From positions 104,812-168,811 of the forward strand of contig JAQWOV010000019.1 of assembly GCA_029245675.1 (NCBI GenBank): a stretch of 64,000 nucleotides of DNA. Reading direction: 5' to 3'. Positions 8,845 to 18,078 of this stretch are shown one piece after another. Both the position numbers and the translations under genes were made by a program. The DNA is from Acidimicrobiales bacterium (GTDB lineage: Bacteria; Actinomycetota; Acidimicrobiia; Acidimicrobiales; MedAcidi-G1). The notes below the pieces were generated by a model, which did no database searches, was not told the origin of the DNA, and saw only the letters and a list, made by a program, of their open reading frames with translations. Position 1 is the first letter of the stretch, and each line of letters starts with the position of its first letter.

Positions 8845-10545
8845 TTAGGATCTGGTAAGTGGTTTATATTTAACACGTGTTGGCGCTGCATCTGCGCCTA
8901 GTTCTTTCTTGCGCATACTTTCGTACTCATTAAAATTCCCTTCAAACCAACGAACCTGAGATTCTCCCTCAAAAGCCAGCACATGTGTAGCTACACGATC
9001 AAGAAACCAGCGATCGTGACTGATGATCACAGCACAACCCGGGTAGGCCTCTAACCCTCCTTCAAGAGCACGGAGGGTATCAACGTCTAAATCATTTGTT
9101 GGCTCGTCCAGAAGTAGTAAATTAGAACCGCTTTTAAGAACTTTCGCTAGGTGAACACGGTTTCTTTCTCCTCCAGATAACTCTCCAACTTTTTTCTGTT
9201 GATCTGAACCTTTGAAATTAAAAGAAGCCACATAAGCTCTTCCGTTTACTTCCCGAGTTCCGACTTGAACAAAATCTTGGTTGTCAGTTATCTCTTCATA
9301 AACTGAACGTTCTGGATTAAGAGAGTCGCGCGATTGGTCGACATAACCCAGTTCCACTGTTGAGCCAATTCGTATCACACCAGAATCAGGGATGTACGAG
9401 GAATCTGGATTTTGTTCAGCCGCAGCAACCAGCATTCGAAATAAAGTAGTTTTTCCGGCACCGTTGCCACCAATCACTCCGACAATTCCCGCGGGCGGCA
9501 AAATGAAAGATAGATCTTCAATTAACAAATTTTGATCAAATCCCTTTGAGAGGTTCTCAACTTCAATCACCTGATCACCGAGTCTTTGATTAGCTGGAAT
9601 AATGATCTGTAACTCGTTGTCTCTTTGGGCGACTTCAGCAGCTTCGGCTACAAGCTTGTCGTAGGCGGCTAAGCGGGCTTTTCCTTTAGCTTGCCGAGCC
9701 TTAGGAGCCATCCGTACCCACTCAAGTTCACGGTCAAGGGTTCGTTGTCTAGCCGAGTCTGTTTTATCCTCACCCTTAAGCCGGTTGCGTTTCTGTTCAA
9801 GCCACCCTGAATAATTACCCTCGTAGGGAATGCCTTTGCCTCGATCTAACTCAAGAATCCAACCCGCAACGTTGTCGAGAAAGTAACGATCATGTGTGAT
9901 CGCTATCACTGTTCCTGAATAATCACGCAGAGTACGTTCTAGCCAAGCCACAGATTCTGCATCCAGATGATTAGTTGGCTCATCAAGAAGCAATAGATCA
10001 GGGCGAGAAAGAAGCAATTTACATAGAGCAACACGACGTCGTTCGCCGCCAGAAAGATGCGAAACATCACTATCTCCTGGAGGAAGACGTAATGCATCCA
10101 TTGCTATTTCAATTGTCCGCTGAAGGTCCCAAGCCCCGGCAGCTTCAATCTCTCGTTCTAAGTTTGCCTGTTCCTCGCCCAACTTGTCGTAATCTGCTTC
10201 AGGGTCCGCCCAAGCAGCTAGGACATCGTCATATCTGGCGAGTAAACCTGAAACTTCCCCAAGACCCTCCATTACATTTCCTAGAACATCTTTTTCAATA
10301 TTAAGTTGTGGTTCCTGTTCTAGTAAACCAACTGAAAAGCCCTCGGTAAGACGAGCGTCACCTGAAAATTCTTCATCTATACCCGCCATAATTTTTAACA
10401 AAGACGATTTACCGGCACCGTTAGAACCGAGTACGCCAATTTTTGCTCCTGGGTAGAAAGCCAAAGTGATGTCTTTTAGGACCTCACGATCTGGAGGATA
10501 AAAGCGGCCAACTTTTTGCATTGTGTAAATGAATTGTGCGTTCAC
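8845..10545 (-). CDS. ettA: ABC-F translation factor EttA (energy-dependent translational throttle)
   Basis: The 566-residue protein has two ABC domains and no membrane segments. Walker A motifs are GSNGAGKSSLL and GGNGAGKTTLF, signatures are LSGGERRRVALCKLLL and LSGGERNRVHLAKVLK, and Walker B motifs end in DEPTNHLD and DEPTNDLD. The start MNAQFIYTMQKVGRFYPPDR matches the EttA N-terminus, and the arm insertion typical of EttA sits in the first domain. EttA binds the ribosomal E site and gates the first peptide bond according to the ATP/ADP ratio. The start is GTG at 10545. Its 3' end is 15 bases from the convergent cysC stop. Confidence 0.93.
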   Translation of the reverse strand: MNAQFIYTMQKVGRFYPPDREVLKDITLAFYPGAKIGVLGSNGAGKSSLLKIMAGIDEEFSGDARLTEGFSVGLLEQEPQLNIEKDVLGNVMEGLGEVSGLLARYDDVLAAWADPEADYDKLGEEQANLEREIEAAGAWDLQRTIEIAMDALRLPPGDSDVSHLSGGERRRVALCKLLLSRPDLLLLDEPTNHLDAESVAWLERTLRDYSGTVIAITHDRYFLDNVAGWILELDRGKGIPYEGNYSGWLEQKRNRLKGEDKTDSARQRTLDRELEWVRMAPKARQAKGKARLAAYDKLVAEAAEVAQRDNELQIIIPANQRLGDQVIEVENLSKGFDQNLLIEDLSFILPPAGIVGVIGGNGAGKTTLFRMLVAAAEQNPDSSYIPDSGVIRIGSTVELGYVDQSRDSLNPERSVYEEITDNQDFVQVGTREVNGRAYVASFNFKGSDQQKKVGELSGGERNRVHLAKVLKSGSNLLLLDEPTNDLDVDTLRALEGGLEAYPGCAVIISHDRWFLDRVATHVLAFEGESQVRWFEGNFNEYESMRKKELGADAAPTRVKYKPLTRS

Positions 10546-10609
10546 AGAAGCGAGGTTACTTCCTGTTCACCTAGGCTCCGTTGTTGGGAATGACATAACA
10601 TAGGTTCTT

Positions 10610-11233
10610 ATGATTGAAGCGGTTCTTTTTGACTTTGGGGGAGTGATCCTTACTAGCCCGTTTGAAACATTCGCAGATTATGAAATTGAAACTGGCCTAC
10701 CGCAAGACACAATACGGACATTGAACTCTACAAATCCAGACACTAACGCTTGGGCAAAATTTGAACGTCGAGAAATCAATCCTGAAGAATTTATTGAACT
10801 TTTTCAGATCGAAGCAGCTGAACAGGGTTTCGTTGTCGACGCTAGAAAACTAATTGAAAACTTACATGGAGCGTTAAGACCCAACATGGTGGAGGCACTT
10901 CGTCGTTGCTCTAACAACCTTAAGACGGCCATGCTGACTAACAACATAACTCCAATCGGGTCGCAGCCTCTTTCAGCTGATGTTCAAGAAGTAGTTGAAA
11001 TGTTTGATGTGATTGTTGAGTCAAGTGTTGAGGGATGCCGAAAACCAGATCAAAAGTTTTATGACGTTACTTGTGAAAGATTAAGTATTGAGCCAGAAAA
11101 TTGTGTGTTTTTGGATGACCTTGGAGTAAATCTCAAACCTGCACGGGCTATGGGGATGACAACAATCAAAGTAGTTGACCCCGATCAGGCAATAGCCGAA
11201 TTATCTGCAGTTGTCGGCTTCTCCTTAAATTGA
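10610..11233 (+). CDS. HAD-superfamily (subclass IA) hydrolase
   Basis: Motif I is DFGGVIL at the N-terminus, in the DxG rather than DxD form, so the second catalytic aspartate position is glycine as in epoxide-hydrolase-N/ACAD10-type HADs. Motif II is MLTNN, motif III is the KP of GCRKPDQKFYD, and motif IV is VFLDDLGVNLKPARAMGM. An alpha-helical cap sits between motifs I and II. A small-molecule phosphatase or dehalogenase-like role is possible; the substrate is unknown. The start is ATG, divergent from ettA, and the stop overlaps a possible TTG start of xthA. Confidence 0.85.
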   Translation: MIEAVLFDFGGVILTSPFETFADYEIETGLPQDTIRTLNSTNPDTNAWAKFERREINPEEFIELFQIEAAEQGFVVDARKLIENLHGALRPNMVEALRRCSNNLKTAMLTNNITPIGSQPLSADVQEVVEMFDVIVESSVEGCRKPDQKFYDVTCERLSIEPENCVFLDDLGVNLKPARAMGMTTIKVVDPDQAIAELSAVVGFSLN

Positions 11234-11250
11234 GCGCTAACGTCACTTCC

Positions 11251-12033
11251 ATGCGGATTGTCACCTGGAATGTGAATTCATTGAAAGCTCGACTTGGTCG
11301 TGTTGAATCATGGATACAAGCGGTTAAACCTGATGTGCTTTGTATCCAAGAAACAAAAATGACCGAAGAAGCTTTCCCGCACGAAGCATTTTCTTCCCTT
11401 GGGTATGAGTCAGCTCACCATGGGGAAGGCCGCTGGAATGGAGTGGCAATAATTTCAAAAGTAGGGTTGGAAGACGTAAGACATGGGTTTGCTGATGGCC
11501 GAGAAACTCCGGATCCTGATGCCAGAATCATTTGGGCTACTTGTGGAGACGTACGAGTTGCTTCGTGCTATGTGCCTAACGGGCGAGAAGTCGGTCACGA
11601 TCATTACCATTACAAGCTTGACTGGCTTAATCGTTTACGTGAAGACCTAGTGGCCAATATTGATTTTTCACAGGACAAAGTGGCCGTTGTCGGTGACTTC
11701 AACGTGGCGCCTGATGACCGAGATGTATGGGACCCTAAAGCTTTTGCCGGTATGACACATGTGACAACAGAGGAGAGAAAAGCGATATCTGAATTGGTGG
11801 ATATAGGACTAGTAGACGTGTTTCGAGAAAAATTTGATCAGTCAGGACTATTTTCCTGGTGGGACTATCGCGGGGGCTCTTTTTACAAAAAGCAAGGAAT
11901 GCGCATTGACCTAGTTTTAGCCTCTTCCGTCTTAGCAGAAAGTTTAGAATTTACAGTTGTAGATAGAAATGAACGAAAGGGAGAGAAGCCTTCCGATCAT
12001 GCCCCGGTTATTGCAGATTTTGAGATGATCTAA
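11251..12033 (+). CDS. xthA: Exodeoxyribonuclease III / AP endonuclease
   Basis: The conserved blocks of the Xth family are present in order: RIVTWNVNSLKARL, LCIQETKM (catalytic Glu), ASCYVPNGREVGHDHYHYKLDWL (Tyr), VVGDFNVAPDDRDVWDP (Asp/Asn), MRIDLVLAS and SDHAPVIADF (catalytic Asp-His). The enzyme cuts abasic sites in base-excision repair. ATG 11251 places MRIVTWNVNSL at the N-terminus as in homologues. A TTG at 11230 overlapping the HAD stop would add seven residues and is the alternative. Neither start has a strong ribosome-binding site. Confidence 0.93.
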   Translation: MRIVTWNVNSLKARLGRVESWIQAVKPDVLCIQETKMTEEAFPHEAFSSLGYESAHHGEGRWNGVAIISKVGLEDVRHGFADGRETPDPDARIIWATCGDVRVASCYVPNGREVGHDHYHYKLDWLNRLREDLVANIDFSQDKVAVVGDFNVAPDDRDVWDPKAFAGMTHVTTEERKAISELVDIGLVDVFREKFDQSGLFSWWDYRGGSFYKKQGMRIDLVLASSVLAESLEFTVVDRNERKGEKPSDHAPVIADFEMI

Positions 12034-12038
12034 TTGCG

Positions 12039-12434
12039 ATGACTTCTCGCCCTAACACTGAATCTCAGGGAGCCCCTTTTTTGTTGAAGATACGACGGAT
12101 TTGTTTGAACTTTCCGGAAACAGAGGAGCGGCTAAACCATGGAATGCCAGCATTCGCTGTGAAAAATAGATCAGCATTTGTTTTTGTTCAAGAGTCAAAA
12201 CAAAGAAATAGCGCTTCCATTTGGTTCAAAGCTTTGCGAGAAGTTCAAGGAGAGCTAATAGAACAAGACCCCGATCGTTTTTTCGCACCCCCATATTTAG
12301 GACCGGCCGGTTGGGTGGGTTTACGTTTAGACATTGATTTGGACTGGTCAGAAGTCGCTCAAGCGGTGGAAGAGGCGTGGAGGCTGGTAGCGCCAAGGCG
12401 AGCGATAAAAGAGTTAGATGGCACTACTCTTTAA
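12039..12434 (+). CDS. MmcQ/YjbR-family DNA-binding-like protein
   Basis: The 131-residue protein has the family pattern: an N-terminal helix ending in LNFPETEERLNHGMPAFAVKNRSAFVFV, then IWFKAL, and the C-terminal PPYLGPAGWVGLRLD followed by WSEVAQAVEEAWRLVAPRR. Structures in this family resemble double-wing DNA-binding domains, but its function is poorly known. It follows xthA by five bases, so it is probably co-transcribed. Its 3' end overlaps the convergent UvrD2-like gene by 11 bases. Confidence 0.8.
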   Translation: MTSRPNTESQGAPFLLKIRRICLNFPETEERLNHGMPAFAVKNRSAFVFVQESKQRNSASIWFKALREVQGELIEQDPDRFFAPPYLGPAGWVGLRLDIDLDWSEVAQAVEEAWRLVAPRRAIKELDGTTL

Positions 12435-14676
12435 AAAATTCCAATAGGTCTTGACCGAATTTTTTGACTTTTGCTGGTCCAATTCCATGAACAGCAAGGA
12501 GTTCGTCAATGTTCTTTGGACGTTTTTTAGTGAGGTCTGCCAACGTTTTGTCGTTAAAAATCGTAAACGCAGGTTTACCAGCGGCCATTTCTGCTCTCCA
12601 ACTTCTAAGGTCTTCAGGTAACCTTTGATCTCCATTTTTTGGTACTGCCTTATTTTCTATTGCTTTTAGAGTTGGGGTCTTTGGTTTAAGTTCACTGAAT
12701 TGGTCCAAAATACTTAACAGTTCTTCTCCATAACGTTCGGCTTTGAAAGGTCCGATTCCATGAACTCCGAGCAGTTCTTTGAGAGTGGAAGGCCATATTT
12801 GGATAAGTGAATCTAAAGTAGCATTTGTCAAAATTTCGTATGCTTGCCGGTCAGAAAATTTAGCGCGATCATTACGCCAAGAACGCAAAGATGTCATCAC
12901 TGGAGACCTAAAGGACACTGTTGAAGCCATTTTTTTTCTAGCCTTAGCGATCTGGTCAATTTGCCCTGTTTGGTTTAAAGGCTGATCAAGGGCTTGAATG
13001 GCTTCATCGATCGGTTCAAGCCAATCTGAAGGTTCTCGCTTTATTGGGTTGTTATCACCAAAGCTTCGCTCTCTTGCCCAAGAAAGAAAGAGATTCTCTT
13101 TTGCTCTAGTAAGGGCCACATATAGAAGGCGTTTTTCTTCGGCAAGTGAACGAGCGTTTCTTGCATGAGAGATTGGGACAAGTCCTTGTTCAAGTCCAAC
13201 GATGTGAACTGTTGGCCATTCAAGCCCTTTTGAGGAGTGAAAAGTAGCAACTTCTACAGCATCAATAGAAATATCGCTTGAGGTGCGTACATGGGTTCTT
13301 ATCCAAGAAAAGAACCCACCACCAGTACCGGATGGATCCAAAGCCAAGTATTCATTTGCTAGAAGTCGGATTTCAGAAAATGCTGTGACTCTTTCTTCAA
13401 GTTGAATATTTGGATCCGTTTCTGTGGTTTCATCAGACTCGGCATGTAGATCTCCTAAGAGGTCACTTAAAGGCTGGTTGTTTTGCTTGAAGGCGTTTAA
13501 AGTCCGTTTAACATCAGAGCGATCAAAAAGACTACTACCAGCGAGAGTACGGACAGGTATTCCAGCATCACGCAAGGCGCGTGAAAGCGTTTCAACTTGA
13601 GTATTCGTTCTAGCGAGAATTGCTTGATCAGCCCATTTTCCATGCGGGCCACGGCTATCACGAACTTTTTGAGTTACCCCAGTAATTTCCGTTTTGTCAG
13701 AAGAGTAGTGAGAAATAATCGGAGCGGGTCCACTCGGTTTATTTGCTTTAAAGTCTTCAACGTCAATAACAGAAGCGGCCGTACGCAAAATCTGTGGGGT
13801 GCTCCTGTAATTTTGTTTCAACCCAACGATCACTCCACCAGTAAAGTGAGTATCAAATCTTATTAAATGATCAGCATCTGCACCGTTCCATCCATAAATT
13901 GCCTGATTAGGATCTCCTACGACACACAAGTTTTCATTTCCCTGCAACCATGCATTAAGAAGTTCAATTTGAAGTGAATTCACATCCTGGAATTCATCAA
14001 CATATAAATGCCGAAATCTCCACCGTTGAGCATTGCCAAAAGATCGGTCTGAACGAATTGCCTTGGCACAGGTCACAAGCAAATCATCAAAGTCAATTTT
14101 GTTTTGTTTATTTTTTAAGTCTTCGTACTCGTGATATATCTGACCAACCAGCTCGGAAGCTATACCGATATCTCTCCCTTCATCCTCAGCCATACCAGCG
14201 TAAGCTTGAGGGTGAATTCTTCGAGCCTTAGCCCATTCAATTTCTCCAACCACATCTAAAACTTTTGTGGAACGATAATCACGAGGCAATAAGGCTGTGA
14301 TAAATGCAGACTTTCTTGTGAGGAGCTCAGGTTCGGGAAGAGATTTCTCTCTCCAGAAATTTCGTAGTTGCGCATAAGCCACGGCATGAAAGGTTCCAGT
14401 AGCGACTTGATCCCGGAGTCCTAAGTTTCGCAACCTATGATTCAACTCGGCAGCAGCTTTTCTTGTGAATGTTAGAGCCAAAATTCTACGAGAATCATCA
14501 AGTCCCGTAGCAGACCGCCAAGCGATACGGTGAGTTAAAACACGAGTTTTACCAGATCCCGCTCCCGCGTGAATGGCAAGAGGTGTTGATTCAACAGTTA
14601 CAGCATGATGCTGCTCTTCATTCAAATTAAGCAAAAGGCCATCTGCACCGGACGGAAGGGAAATATTTTCAGACAC
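12424..14676 (-). CDS. UvrD2-like SF1 DNA helicase with two HRDC domains
   Basis: The 750-residue SF1A helicase has the Q motif LNEEQHHAV, Walker A AGAGSGKTRVL near residue 37, Walker B LYVDEFQDVN, GDPNQAIYGWNGAD, QNYRSTPQIL and late motifs VHIVGLEQGLVP and RLLYVALTRAKENLFLS. The C-terminus carries two HRDC-like domains, about residues 585-660 and 680-750, each ending in the near-identical phrase VHGIGP. Mycobacterial UvrD2 is the closest named relative known to me, with one HRDC. Start is GTG at 14676. A role in DNA repair or R-loop/replication conflict processing is inferred from the family. Confidence 0.88.
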   Translation of the reverse strand: MSENISLPSGADGLLLNLNEEQHHAVTVESTPLAIHAGAGSGKTRVLTHRIAWRSATGLDDSRRILALTFTRKAAAELNHRLRNLGLRDQVATGTFHAVAYAQLRNFWREKSLPEPELLTRKSAFITALLPRDYRSTKVLDVVGEIEWAKARRIHPQAYAGMAEDEGRDIGIASELVGQIYHEYEDLKNKQNKIDFDDLLVTCAKAIRSDRSFGNAQRWRFRHLYVDEFQDVNSLQIELLNAWLQGNENLCVVGDPNQAIYGWNGADADHLIRFDTHFTGGVIVGLKQNYRSTPQILRTAASVIDVEDFKANKPSGPAPIISHYSSDKTEITGVTQKVRDSRGPHGKWADQAILARTNTQVETLSRALRDAGIPVRTLAGSSLFDRSDVKRTLNAFKQNNQPLSDLLGDLHAESDETTETDPNIQLEERVTAFSEIRLLANEYLALDPSGTGGGFFSWIRTHVRTSSDISIDAVEVATFHSSKGLEWPTVHIVGLEQGLVPISHARNARSLAEEKRLLYVALTRAKENLFLSWARERSFGDNNPIKREPSDWLEPIDEAIQALDQPLNQTGQIDQIAKARKKMASTVSFRSPVMTSLRSWRNDRAKFSDRQAYEILTNATLDSLIQIWPSTLKELLGVHGIGPFKAERYGEELLSILDQFSELKPKTPTLKAIENKAVPKNGDQRLPEDLRSWRAEMAAGKPAFTIFNDKTLADLTKKRPKNIDELLAVHGIGPAKVKKFGQDLLEFFKE

Positions 14677-14715
14677 GAGTGAACCCTACCCAAGAGAAGA
14701 GACAGGCTCTAGTGC

Positions 14716-15147
14716 TCAGCGAACAAAAATCATAGGAACGTGAGGAATGCCGTCGCCATCGTCAAATTCTTCTCCGGTTACCACATACCCCAAACTCGTG
14801 TACCAGTCCGCAAGATGCGCTTGGGCATGCAATGTGAGTTTTCCTTTAGTTGAGTCAACAACGTAACGAAGAAGTTCAGTAGCTAAGCCTTGTCCCCGAG
14901 ATTCTTTTCTTGTTGCTACTCGCCCAATGCGAATCCCCTCTGGTTCGCTTAGAACGCGAAGGTAAGCAATCGGGCCATTTGAACCATTTATCCAGATATG
15001 GCGAGTCAGAGGATTCGTATCGCACCCATCTAGGTCAAGATATAAAGAAGACTGTTCCACGACAAAAATCTCTGACCTTAAACGCAGCAAATCATAAAGA
15101 ATTTCTGGTTCAATCTCAGAAAAATTATGGTCAAAAATGGTGGTCAT
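14716..15147 (-). CDS. GNAT-family N-acetyltransferase (ElaA-like)
   Basis: The 143-residue single-domain protein has the ElaA-type start, LYDLLRLRSEIFVVEQ, then YLDLDGCD and the acetyl-CoA-binding motif A in IGRVATRKESRGQGLATELLRYV (Arg/Gln-x-x-Gly-x-Gly/Ala pattern). It ends with HAQAHLADWYTSLGYVVTGEEFDDGDGIPHVPM. The substrate is unknown for the family. The start is ATG, divergent from the alpha/beta hydrolase. It is downstream of no visible partner on the same strand and precedes the UvrD2-like gene by 39 bases. Confidence 0.85.
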   Translation of the reverse strand: MTTIFDHNFSEIEPEILYDLLRLRSEIFVVEQSSLYLDLDGCDTNPLTRHIWINGSNGPIAYLRVLSEPEGIRIGRVATRKESRGQGLATELLRYVVDSTKGKLTLHAQAHLADWYTSLGYVVTGEEFDDGDGIPHVPMIFVR

Positions 15148-15204
15148 TAAAGCGACGTTATCGCCCGGTTTGCAGCAACCATCTTCAAATTGAAAGATGG
15201 GTAT

Positions 15205-16041
15205 ATGCCATTAGCTTCTTTACCCTCTGGAATAGACATATTTTACGAACAATTCGGTGACCTTACCGACCCTGCCATCTTCTTAATGCATGGGTTAGGG
15301 AGCCAAATGCTCTTATGGGACGAAAAGTTCTGCAAGGGATTAACAGAAGAAGGATTTAGCGTCATACGTTTTGACTCTCGAGATTCTGGTCTTTCCAGCA
15401 GACCACCTGACGGCACCAGGTACACGTTGTCTGACATGGCCCAAGACGTTTCAGGGCTCATGGACTATCTAAAGGTTAAACAAGCCCATATTGGAGGCCT
15501 GTCTATGGGAGGGATGATCGCCCAAACTTTTGCTGCAAATCATCCTGAAAGATGTTTAAGTCTCATCTCAATGGCTTCCAATACCGGAAATCCAAATTTT
15601 GGTCGCCCTAGTAATGAAACCTTTGAAGCAATGATGGCACCTGCTCCAAAAGACCCTAAGGAAAGAATCGAGAAAGAACTAGCCGATCGCCGTCTCTGGG
15701 CGAGCACTGAATGGCATGATGAAGAACATGCACGAGCGCTATTTCAGGAGTATGACAAACGTTCACCGATACCGCGTGCTGCTTTTGAACGCCAAGCCCG
15801 AGCAGCTCTTACTGAAGGCAACAGAGAAGATAAATTGAAACAAATTTCTATTCCGACTCTCGTTATTCATGGAACGGCTGACACTTTGATCGGTCAAAGC
15901 GGTGGAGAGCGAACAGCGGAAGTAATACCTGACGCAAAACTCGAGCTTATAGACGGATGGGGGCATGACCTTCCCCCTGGATGCTGGCCCCATCTCATTA
16001 AGAGCATCGTTGAACACACAAACAATTTAGAAAAAGAATAG
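15205..16041 (+). CDS. Alpha/beta-fold hydrolase
   Basis: This alpha/beta hydrolase has the oxyanion segment LMHGLGSQMLLWDE, the strand RFDSRDSGLSS, the nucleophile elbow GLSMGGMIAQ (catalytic Ser), the acid in LVIHGTADTLI and the histidine in DGWGHDLPPG. The length of 278 residues is normal for esterase/lactonase or haloperoxidase-like members; the substrate is unknown. ATG 15205 is preferred over a TTG at 15190. It is followed after 29 bases by an AMACR-type gene, so a shared transcript is likely. Confidence 0.85.
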   Translation: MPLASLPSGIDIFYEQFGDLTDPAIFLMHGLGSQMLLWDEKFCKGLTEEGFSVIRFDSRDSGLSSRPPDGTRYTLSDMAQDVSGLMDYLKVKQAHIGGLSMGGMIAQTFAANHPERCLSLISMASNTGNPNFGRPSNETFEAMMAPAPKDPKERIEKELADRRLWASTEWHDEEHARALFQEYDKRSPIPRAAFERQARAALTEGNREDKLKQISIPTLVIHGTADTLIGQSGGERTAEVIPDAKLELIDGWGHDLPPGCWPHLIKSIVEHTNNLEKE

Positions 16042-16070
16042 AAAAGACAGAGATTTAAAAGGAGAAGAAT

Positions 16071-17204
16071 ATGGGTGCACTTGAAGGTATTCAAGTTGTT
16101 GAATTGGCTGGTATAGGACCCGGCCCTTTTTGCGGAATGATGTTGGCGGATATGGGTGCAGACGTAATTCGTATAGACAGAGCAGCCTCAGTCAAAGCAG
16201 AACAGCCCGATGATCCGCCTCTTTCGGTTATTGACAGAGGAAGACGCAGCATAGGAATCGATTTAAAGTCTCCGGAAGGAGTAGACGTAGCTTTAAATTT
16301 AATACAGAAAGCAGACATGGTTTTTGAAGGATTTCGACCAGGAGTAGCTGAAAGACTAGGAGTAGGACCAGAAGTCTGTTTGGAAAGAAATCCATCTTTG
16401 GTGTATGGCCGAATGACTGGCTGGGGACAAAGCGGGCCATATGCTCACGCAGCAGGACACGATATTAATTACATCGCTCTAGCTGGAGCGTTAGCGCATT
16501 TCGGAAGATCTGACTCTGGACCCGTTCCTCCACTCAATCTCGTAGGAGATTTTGGCGGGGGAGGAATGTACCTAGCATTCGGAATGGTTTGTGCCCTACT
16601 TAACGCTCGCAATACAGGTAAAGGACAGGTTGTTGATGCAGCGATGGTTGATGGAGTGGCTAGCTTGATGGGATTTATCCACGGAATGATGGCAACAGGG
16701 TTTCAGGTACCTGAACGCGGAAGCAATCTTCTTGATACCGGTGCGCATTTTTATGACGTTTATGAATGCAGCGATGGAAAATATATCTCAATTGGGTCAA
16801 TTGAACCACAGTTCTATAGCGAGTTGATTCAAAAACTTGAATTAGATTCGGAGAAATTTGCTCATCAAATGGATCGAACAAAATGGCCAGAATTGAAAGA
16901 TGAGATAGCAAAAGTAGTAAGAGGAAAAAGTCGTGATGAATGGGATGAGATTTTGGCAGGGACCGATGTGTGTTACGCCCCAGTCCTCACTGTTGAAGAA
17001 GCCACTCAACACCCTCATAACGTTGAGCGGAATACATTTACAGAAGTTGCTGGCCTAACTCAACCGATGCCCGCGCCACGACTCAGCGCTACGCCTGGAA
17101 AAATTCAAAGACCGCCTGCACACCCAGGGCAACATACCGATGAGATACTTGCAGAAGCGGGGATGAATATAGAGTCTCTTCGAACTTCAGGTGTGGTGGC
17201 TTGA
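16071..17204 (+). CDS. Alpha-methylacyl-CoA racemase (CoA-transferase family III fold)
   Basis: The 377-residue protein begins LEGIQVVELAGIGPGPFCGMMLADMGADVIRIDR, the hallmark of AMACR enzymes. His130 in AGHDINY and Asp160 in LVGDFGGGG correspond to the catalytic His/Asp pair of the mycobacterial racemase MCR. These enzymes epimerise 2-methylacyl-CoA thioesters, allowing breakdown of branched or sterol side chains. GGAGAAGAAT directly precedes the ATG, a good ribosome-binding site. It overlaps no neighbour, and the next gene starts four bases after its stop. A CoA-transferase function is less likely given the conserved racemase residues. Confidence 0.9.
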   Translation: MGALEGIQVVELAGIGPGPFCGMMLADMGADVIRIDRAASVKAEQPDDPPLSVIDRGRRSIGIDLKSPEGVDVALNLIQKADMVFEGFRPGVAERLGVGPEVCLERNPSLVYGRMTGWGQSGPYAHAAGHDINYIALAGALAHFGRSDSGPVPPLNLVGDFGGGGMYLAFGMVCALLNARNTGKGQVVDAAMVDGVASLMGFIHGMMATGFQVPERGSNLLDTGAHFYDVYECSDGKYISIGSIEPQFYSELIQKLELDSEKFAHQMDRTKWPELKDEIAKVVRGKSRDEWDEILAGTDVCYAPVLTVEEATQHPHNVERNTFTEVAGLTQPMPAPRLSATPGKIQRPPAHPGQHTDEILAEAGMNIESLRTSGVVA

Positions 17205-17208
17205 CAAC

Positions 17209-18027
17209 ATGGCAACAGTAGTTTTCTTTCACGCCCACCCTGATGACGAAGCCCTTGCTACAGGAGGGACCATGGCTTTGATGGCGGAAGCGGGCCATAG
17301 AGTCATTCTTGTAGTTGCCACTAGAGGAGAAGAGGGAGAACCAGTTGAAGGAGTTTTGGAAACAGGTGAGAAATTGGAAGATCGCCGATCTTCAGAAGTA
17401 GAAAAATCTGCAGAAATTCTCGGCGCCGCCAGAATTGAATTTCTTGGCTATAGAGACAGCGGCATGGCGGAGTCAGACACCACAAGTCATCCGAACTGCT
17501 TTTGGCAAGCGACTAAAGAAGAGGCAGTAAGTAGGCTCTCAAACTTACTTAGAAGTGAAGAGGTTGACCTCATTGTTGTCTATGACCCAAATGGCGGCTA
17601 CGGACACCCAGATCATATTCAGGTACATCAAGTAGGAACACAATGGGCACAAGAGAATAACGTTCGATTACGTTGGGTCACGCTTAATCGTGATGCCATC
17701 CGGAAAGTGGTTGAGCAAGCGATAAATGAAGCAACAGGGGCGGGTGAGGAACTAGATGAAGATCTCGCAAAAAGAGAAGAGAGATCGTCAGAAGAATCAT
17801 TCGGTATGGCAGAGAAAGATATAACTCACGCAATTGATGTGAAAACAGCACTGGTTCGCAAAAGAGCAGCTGTCGCCGTCCACGCCAGCCAAATTGCTCC
17901 GGACTCATTTTTTGTCACCTTGGGAGAAGATCAATACGAGAAAGCTTTTGGAAGAGAATGGTTTGTGGATCCAGATGCACCACGAACAACAGAAGAGCCT
18001 TTAAGAAGTGATCTTCTGTTGAACTAA
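17209..18027 (+). CDS. PIG-L-family zinc deacetylase (MshB/Mca-like)
   Basis: The zinc-binding HPDDE lies at residues 10-14 and the second motif is YDPNGGYGHPDHIQVHQVG; the segment RDSGM also matches MshB-type enzymes. In actinobacteria such proteins deacetylate GlcNAc-inositol (MshB, mycothiol synthesis) or cleave mycothiol S-conjugates (Mca), but many act on other sugars. The spacing here does not decide between them. ATG 17209 is preferred over GTG 17191, which would lie inside the upstream gene. Four bases separate it from the AMACR-like gene. Confidence 0.85.
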   Translation: MATVVFFHAHPDDEALATGGTMALMAEAGHRVILVVATRGEEGEPVEGVLETGEKLEDRRSSEVEKSAEILGAARIEFLGYRDSGMAESDTTSHPNCFWQATKEEAVSRLSNLLRSEEVDLIVVYDPNGGYGHPDHIQVHQVGTQWAQENNVRLRWVTLNRDAIRKVVEQAINEATGAGEELDEDLAKREERSSEESFGMAEKDITHAIDVKTALVRKRAAVAVHASQIAPDSFFVTLGEDQYEKAFGREWFVDPDAPRTTEEPLRSDLLLN

Positions 18028-18078
18028 AGAGATGGTAAAACGAACTGTCATGAAATTTTTATTACTTTTGGAATCGCA

